Assembly (NCBI GenBank): GCA_902702965.1
Contig: CACRXP010000681.1
Coordinates: forward strand, 287,548-351,547
Source: Spirometra erinaceieuropaei
Taxonomy: Eukaryota > Platyhelminthes > Cestoda > Diphyllobothriidea > Diphyllobothriidae
Direction of reading: 5' to 3'
DNA length: 64,000 bases
The notes under the pieces are model-generated. The model searched no databases. It was given only the letters and a program-made list of their open reading frames with translations, and was not told where the DNA came from. The position numbers and the translations under genes are program-made. The stretch's first letter is position 1. Each line of letters opens with the position of its first letter. Positions 59,736 to 64,000 of this stretch are shown here, one piece after another.

Positions 59736-61389
59736 GAACTGGTGGGTCTGGCGGCGACTACCAATGCTCAGCCTACCGGTATTAACTAAATCTGCCATTT
59801 AAGTTATTCTTACAGGCCCAGTGGGCGGCAATTATAAAACCAAGCAGACTATTTATGTTGGTTGAGTGTCCTTCTACGTCTATTAAACCGCAACAACGAA
59901 TCTCGAGTAACGGTGCAGCTAGAAAGCGGGTTGAAGCCAGCGACATGTCTGACAGACTGGTTCACAGATAAAAATGCACCTGAAGTCATCAAATTAGAAA
60001 GTAACTTAAAGGCCTCTGAGATAATTACCGGTGGATGCAGATGGTTGACGTGGAACTGAACTTCATAGACGATGACCGCAAAATTGACTGCATTGCAGTT
60101 TTACATTTTTTTATTTGTGTAAGTCGGTTGTAGTTGAGATATAACCTACAGAGCAATATGGCATCCACTTACGCTTACCGTGCAGTAATTTGTCTTCATT
60201 GCCCTTCTTTACAATTAAGCCGGAAGGGGTTTAACTCTAGAAAATTTACTCCTTTCATAATTACTCAAACAACGCTATTTCACGGTCAATGAATGTGTCT
60301 ACCACAGAGTTAATTTATTGTAGCGGTCCGAAAATATCAGTCGAGTTCCTCTTTTTCAGTACCAACAATTTCCGTGAATACTCCTACTGCTAAATTCGGT
60401 TATCATCAATTCGTTTTTTCACAGATAGTACTCTGCGCAAGAATGCCCTGAGTTCCAAAATGATTTTAACAATTGACTGATATGGTCCAGCGGTTTTTGA
60501 ATATGTCTGACGACTATGATAGCTTATGCAAAGATCTCTCAGAAAATGTAAGTTAGAAAGTTAGAGAACCCAGCCACAATTTATTCATGATCTATTGCCA
60601 TATGTCAGCACTTAATTGAGCAATTGTGAACCCCAAGCAACGAACTAAATACTTCTATTTCTTCTGCAGTATAAATTACAATATGTCCCCCCACCTCGAT
60701 ACCATCTCGGATTCCTGATTCTCCAATTATAAGCGCAGGTTAGTACACTTCGCATGTCGAGATGTAGCTAGTTATCTGAGTTATCTTCGTATTACAGGTT
60801 GTCTATAAAGAGTGGCCTTAAGTTCTATTGTCTATCAGGACCTTTTAATTCGTTTGTGTAAAATCAAATCAGATTTATCTGAACAATTGTCGACGTGCCT
60901 ATCAGAATGGTTGTATAAAGTAGTCGAGTTGGCGGCTATTCCGAATAATTTAAAACAGGTATAGAGAGCAGAATTTGCTTAAACCAGTTAATTTCACAAC
61001 AGCGTATCAACTGCAGCCTGTCGTTGCATAACACAGATAACAGCTGAGTAAAAAAAAACAGAAGTTTGGATTTCGACAAACAAAATGAATGTAGAACAGC
61101 AAGTTCACCGGATACTGCAAGCACACTAATCAATAAAATGCTAACTTCAAAACGCAACATAGGAAATAAAATGGGGAAGTTAACACGCCGAGGGATTTCG
61201 TAAACCAAAAGGACTCAGGTCAGTCAGGGCAAGTAACGGTTGACCACGTGGTCTAACTGTTTACAGAGATCGGGTTTCTCCCGCCGTATGAAGACTACAG
61301 GTAGCGCAGTCATGGCGTTGTTCGTGCTCGAACAAGTACCCGCAAAGAGGTTTTGGGGGCAACCGAAAGACCGCTGTCAAAGTGGTGTT
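59736..61389. other. No recognisable gene
   Basis: Short frames only; no family exon or RT motif on either strand. Confidence 0.4.
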
Positions 61390-62130
61390 TTGCAATAGAA
61401 GACCGTTGAATATTATTCTTCTGCTTTAGAAGTCATTTAGGCAAGTACTCAAATGGCCTGTTTGTCAGTTGCCTTTGCGTTCGCCCAATGTACTTGCATC
61501 CGCAAATACATGTACATTCGCAAAAAACAATTTAACGTGGCGTGCAATGACAAGATATTCTTCGCCTGTGAAGCTTGGATAGCCTTAGTCGTGCTGCAGA
61601 AAATGAGTTGAGTTGAGTTGTATGTTCTTTCAATGGAGCATCTCAATCGCCACTTGATGGCATTTGAGATGGTGTCGTCCATAAAAATTTATGATTTTAC
61701 AACGGGCTATTTCGAAATTGATTGCTCCGTCAATTTTGGCCGTAAAGTGTTGTACTTTTTGATGAATCGTGTCGGATATTCCCGTTCAAGCAGGGCAGGC
61801 AAGAAATTATATCATCCAATGTTTTAATAGAGTAAAGGTTTCTTGTTCTGTGCATTGGAGTTTAAACCAAATTTTGCCTTCTTTGTATTGGCACAAAGCT
61901 CACGAACTGCAGGAATTGGCGTTTCCATGTAACCTAGGAGAAAACGGATCTCCTTTTTAAACCAACTTCCTCTTTTGTCATGAGGACATCCAGGAAGGAA
62001 AGGTTCTTCCCCTGCTCCATTTCTTATGTTTTATTAATCTCGGGAAGGAGATTGTTTATGGCAACAAGTAGGTCTGAGGATTCATCATCGTTATCACCTC
62101 GTGGTTGTTTAAAACACAAGCAGTCCCTCG
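61390..62130 (-). mobile_element. Penelope-like element fragment, RT end plus GIY-YIG
   Basis: Minus-strand reading, with stops: an N-L-S-F-L-D-V-L-M motif near 62010, which is the palm/thumb region of PLE RTs. Then E-R-T-Y-N-S-T-Q-L-I-F (61635 region), and C-T-C-I-C-G-C-K-Y-I-G-R-T-Q (about 61525-61470), the start of a GIY-YIG domain. Heavily decayed. It lies directly downstream of L6 exon 3, so a readthrough frame from L6 runs into it. Confidence 0.6.
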
Positions 62131-62288
62131 TTGGGCATGCCTGACTTTTGAGTCGCTGTGAAGCAAAAGAACGAAGTTACGGTCATAATTTCTGTAATGT
62201 AACAAGGCATTTAAAAATAATAAATGTTTAAATGGAAATCCCGCATTCATCATATTTATAACTTCGGCTGTTTTGATAGTGCTGACAA

Positions 62289-62592
62289 TTACTGACGACA
62301 GTCCGTCGAGGGTGCACTTAAAAAAACCTCGTTTAAGGAACAAATAGAGGTCGCCTGCATCCATATTTGCCAGTTCTAGTAAATCGCGATTGACGGACTC
62401 ATTCGCACTGCCTGTGGAATTTGGGCTCACGTTGGACAGCTCAAGTAAGGACAGCCGAATTATATTTGGCGGATTATTTTCCTTCTTCCAGTAAGTAATA
62501 TCAAGAGAAGCAATTAACGCGAATCCATCTGGTTTATACCGAAAGCACTGCAAGTTTGCCAGGGCGTCATCAAAGTTATCAGATTCTAGGGC
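62289..62592 (-). pseudogene. L6: solitary third exon of the secreted family, frameshifted
   Basis: After a TTTTTATCACAG acceptor, the minus strand is open in phase 0 with D-I-T-Y-W-K-K-E-N-N, P-N-I-I-R-L-S and L-L-E-L. The expected stop (CAG-TAA) is at 62291-62289, but the exon is 304 nt rather than 303. One extra base near the A7 run at 62320-62326 (plus strand) shifts the frame, so translation passes the stop and runs to 62056 through flanking and PLE-derived sequence. No exon 1 or 2 is visible upstream. The 183-residue open frame 62607-62056 is therefore a chimera, not a real C-terminus. Confidence 0.65.
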
Positions 62593-62994
62593 CTGTGATA
62601 AAAACATGTAACAATTATGGCAAATTTAAATGAAATATTAAACAGGAAATATGACTTAACGGCACATTTCCACATAACGTTTCGCCAAAATGCATAGAAT
62701 GAACGTGCCATTATTCTCTTACCCTCGATAAAATGACGACAGCAGTGTTAAGTATTGAGGACAGGCATGAGTATTGTAAATTGCTGGCAGACTTCTAGCC
62801 GATGTATTATTGTGTATAATTGCAAAAGGTTGCAAAACGTGAATTTGGGAATGTACATAGAGGGCAACTAAACGATGCCATCAGCGGAATTACTTCTCAC
62901 GATTATTCGGGTTTTGTTCTAAATGAAGCACCATTTGTGCTTGCAATCATTGCATTGTGGACTTATGAATGCGGGCAAGCAGCCCTGTGCTTTG

Positions 62995-63130
62995 GATATT
63001 TGAAAGCGATTTTCTATAAGCTGATATGCGCTGTCTAGCGACGCGTGTCAGTCCGCATGTCCAAATGTGACCAATGATCGTGCGGGAATTTTACTGGCTC
63101 TTTGTTGATTGCTTAAACTGCTCTAGTTTA
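62995..63130 (+). promoter_or_regulatory. Conserved promoter block of L7
   Basis: ACGCGTGTC (63041-63049) and CCAAT (63071-63075, 92 nt before the ATG) lie within sequence homologous to the L4 upstream region. Confidence 0.45.
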
Positions 63131-63162
63131 TTAGTTACGCATCCACTTTGCTCTCACAAACA

Positions 63163-64000
63163 ATGAATCTACTGATCGTTGTTCTCATTTCGTTTCATTC
63201 TGCAGAATGTTGTTTGCTAATAAATAGTAATAATCCTTTTACAAATTTAATACTATACCAACCCATGAGAAATCTAACATACAGGATTGCATGATTCCTA
63301 TATTTCCGTTACCATATTGCATGCTTCATGTACAGTGATTACAGACTATCGATTCTTCGAGAACTTAACTTGCATTTTACTAACAGTTGCTCGCCCCATC
63401 TGAGCCGCACTTATGCTATTTATGTGACAATGTCACAATCACTCTCATTCTTAGAAATACCGGAATGTCCTAGAAATGACGATGATATCATCCTCGACGA
63501 CGTCGCCGAATACTTGGCGCGCAAGGCCTATCGTCTTAGCTTTAAGAAAACAATCGTCCCGCAAGAAAATTCACGTTTAAATCTTGAAGTGCTAATAAAT
63601 CGCGCATCCCTAAATGTCGACTGCATATTCTCACGGGATGTATCACCCGCAAAATACGCACAGTACAGGTGTCGATCACACATTCTTGAAACCGAAATTC
63701 ATATTGAACAGCAAGTAAGAACATAACATGATATGGCTCAATATTATATTATCTTTTAGTAGTAGTTGACACGAAATTAACACCGTTATGATTGACATAT
63801 TATTTTGTCTTAGAGACGATTATTATATATGTACGATAACACGTGGAATACAGTGGGATACTTTATCTTCAATCTGCTTGGCTTGACGTTAAAGGCGACT
63901 CTCGATATTACTTATTGAAGAAAGGATTTCGGCTCGCCAAATAAGATTCGACTGTCAGCTGTTGGACTTTGTGGTTCAAACACAAATGCTACCATATGCT
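63163..64000 (+). pseudogene. L7: secreted family member with in-frame TGA, cut by the window end
   Basis: Exon 1 (63163-63226, 64 nt) is a signal peptide with F-H-S-A-E-C-C and a weak donor GTAATA in phase 1. Exon 2 (63455-63714, 260 nt) after ATTCTTAG: I-P-E-C-P-R-N-D-D-D, D-V-A-E-Y-L-A-R-K, V-D-C-I-F and Y-R-C-R-S; donor GTAAGA. Exon 3 starts at 63814 after TTGTCTTAG and is in frame, but the conserved Trp codon of D-I-T-Y-W is TGA at 63916-63918. The downstream sequence continues the family pattern (P-N-K-I-R-L-S) to the window edge. Exons 1 and 2 are intact. L7 is the closest relative of L4: similar promoter, intron lengths (228 and 99 nt) and 260-nt exon 2. Either a recent pseudogene or a base error. 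Confidence 0.7.

Noticed and set aside
62056..62607. 183-codon frame as a longer family member
   Set aside because: The extension comes from a one-base shift near 62320 that hides the normal stop at 62289-62291.

Overview
The window looks like nuclear DNA of a parasitic flatworm (Platyhelminthes; a tapeworm or fluke is my guess). The reasons are its AT-rich, intron-containing, gene-poor character, several decayed CR1/Jockey-like LINEs, and at least six fragments of endonuclease-bearing Penelope-like elements (PLEs) with GIY-YIG domains. I see no prokaryotic gene organisation. The organism assignment is an inference; no housekeeping gene is complete enough to fix it.

The main content is a multi-copy gene family that I do not recognise. 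Seven loci lie in mixed orientation: L1 138-2301(+), L2 7266-7568(+), L3 17621-16126(-), L4 25244-26196(+), L5 42150-40792(-), L6 62592-62289(-) and L7 63163->64000(+). The architecture is almost invariant. Exon 1 is 64 nt and encodes a signal peptide ending in Cys-Cys. A phase-1 intron follows, then a 257 or 260 nt exon 2 with a C-P-R and D-V-A-E-Y-L signature, a phase-0 intron, and a 303 nt exon 3 with a D-I-T-Y-W signature ending in C-x-Q-stop. L3 and L5 each splice to an intact 207-residue secreted protein with six conserved cysteines. L1, L4, L6 and L7 carry one- or two-base lesions. L2 and L6 are solitary third exons. L1, L4, L7 and (inverted) L5 share a CCAAT element about 91-95 nt upstream of the start codon.

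Most of the rest is mobile DNA. PLE fragments lie at 470-1180 (inside L1 intron 1), 3153-3989 (bounded by 94-nt inverted repeats), 8400-9165, 26749-28805 (with terminal direct repeats), 51390-52040 and 61390-62130, plus a 3'-end remnant at 45440-45680. LINEs lie at 22738-24960 (-), 52590-54216 (+) and 55270-59735 (+). Two copies of an unclassified repeat longer than 2 kb (9836-12475, 29229-31660), a 1.3-1.5 kb tandem duplication (33570-36424), tRNA-Arg-like SINE copies (2664-3140) and degenerate telomere-like DNA (54228-54580) account for more. One likely host exon unrelated to the family (20385-20532, -) resembles an exosome Rrp42/EXOSC7 RNase-PH domain.

The remaining long stretches (for example 12.5-16.1, 36.6-40.8, 42.2-45.4, 46.7-51.4 and 59.7-61.4 kb) show no supportable gene. 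The picture is a dispersed, evolving family of secreted proteins embedded in, and apparently being broken up and copied within, a retroelement-dense region.
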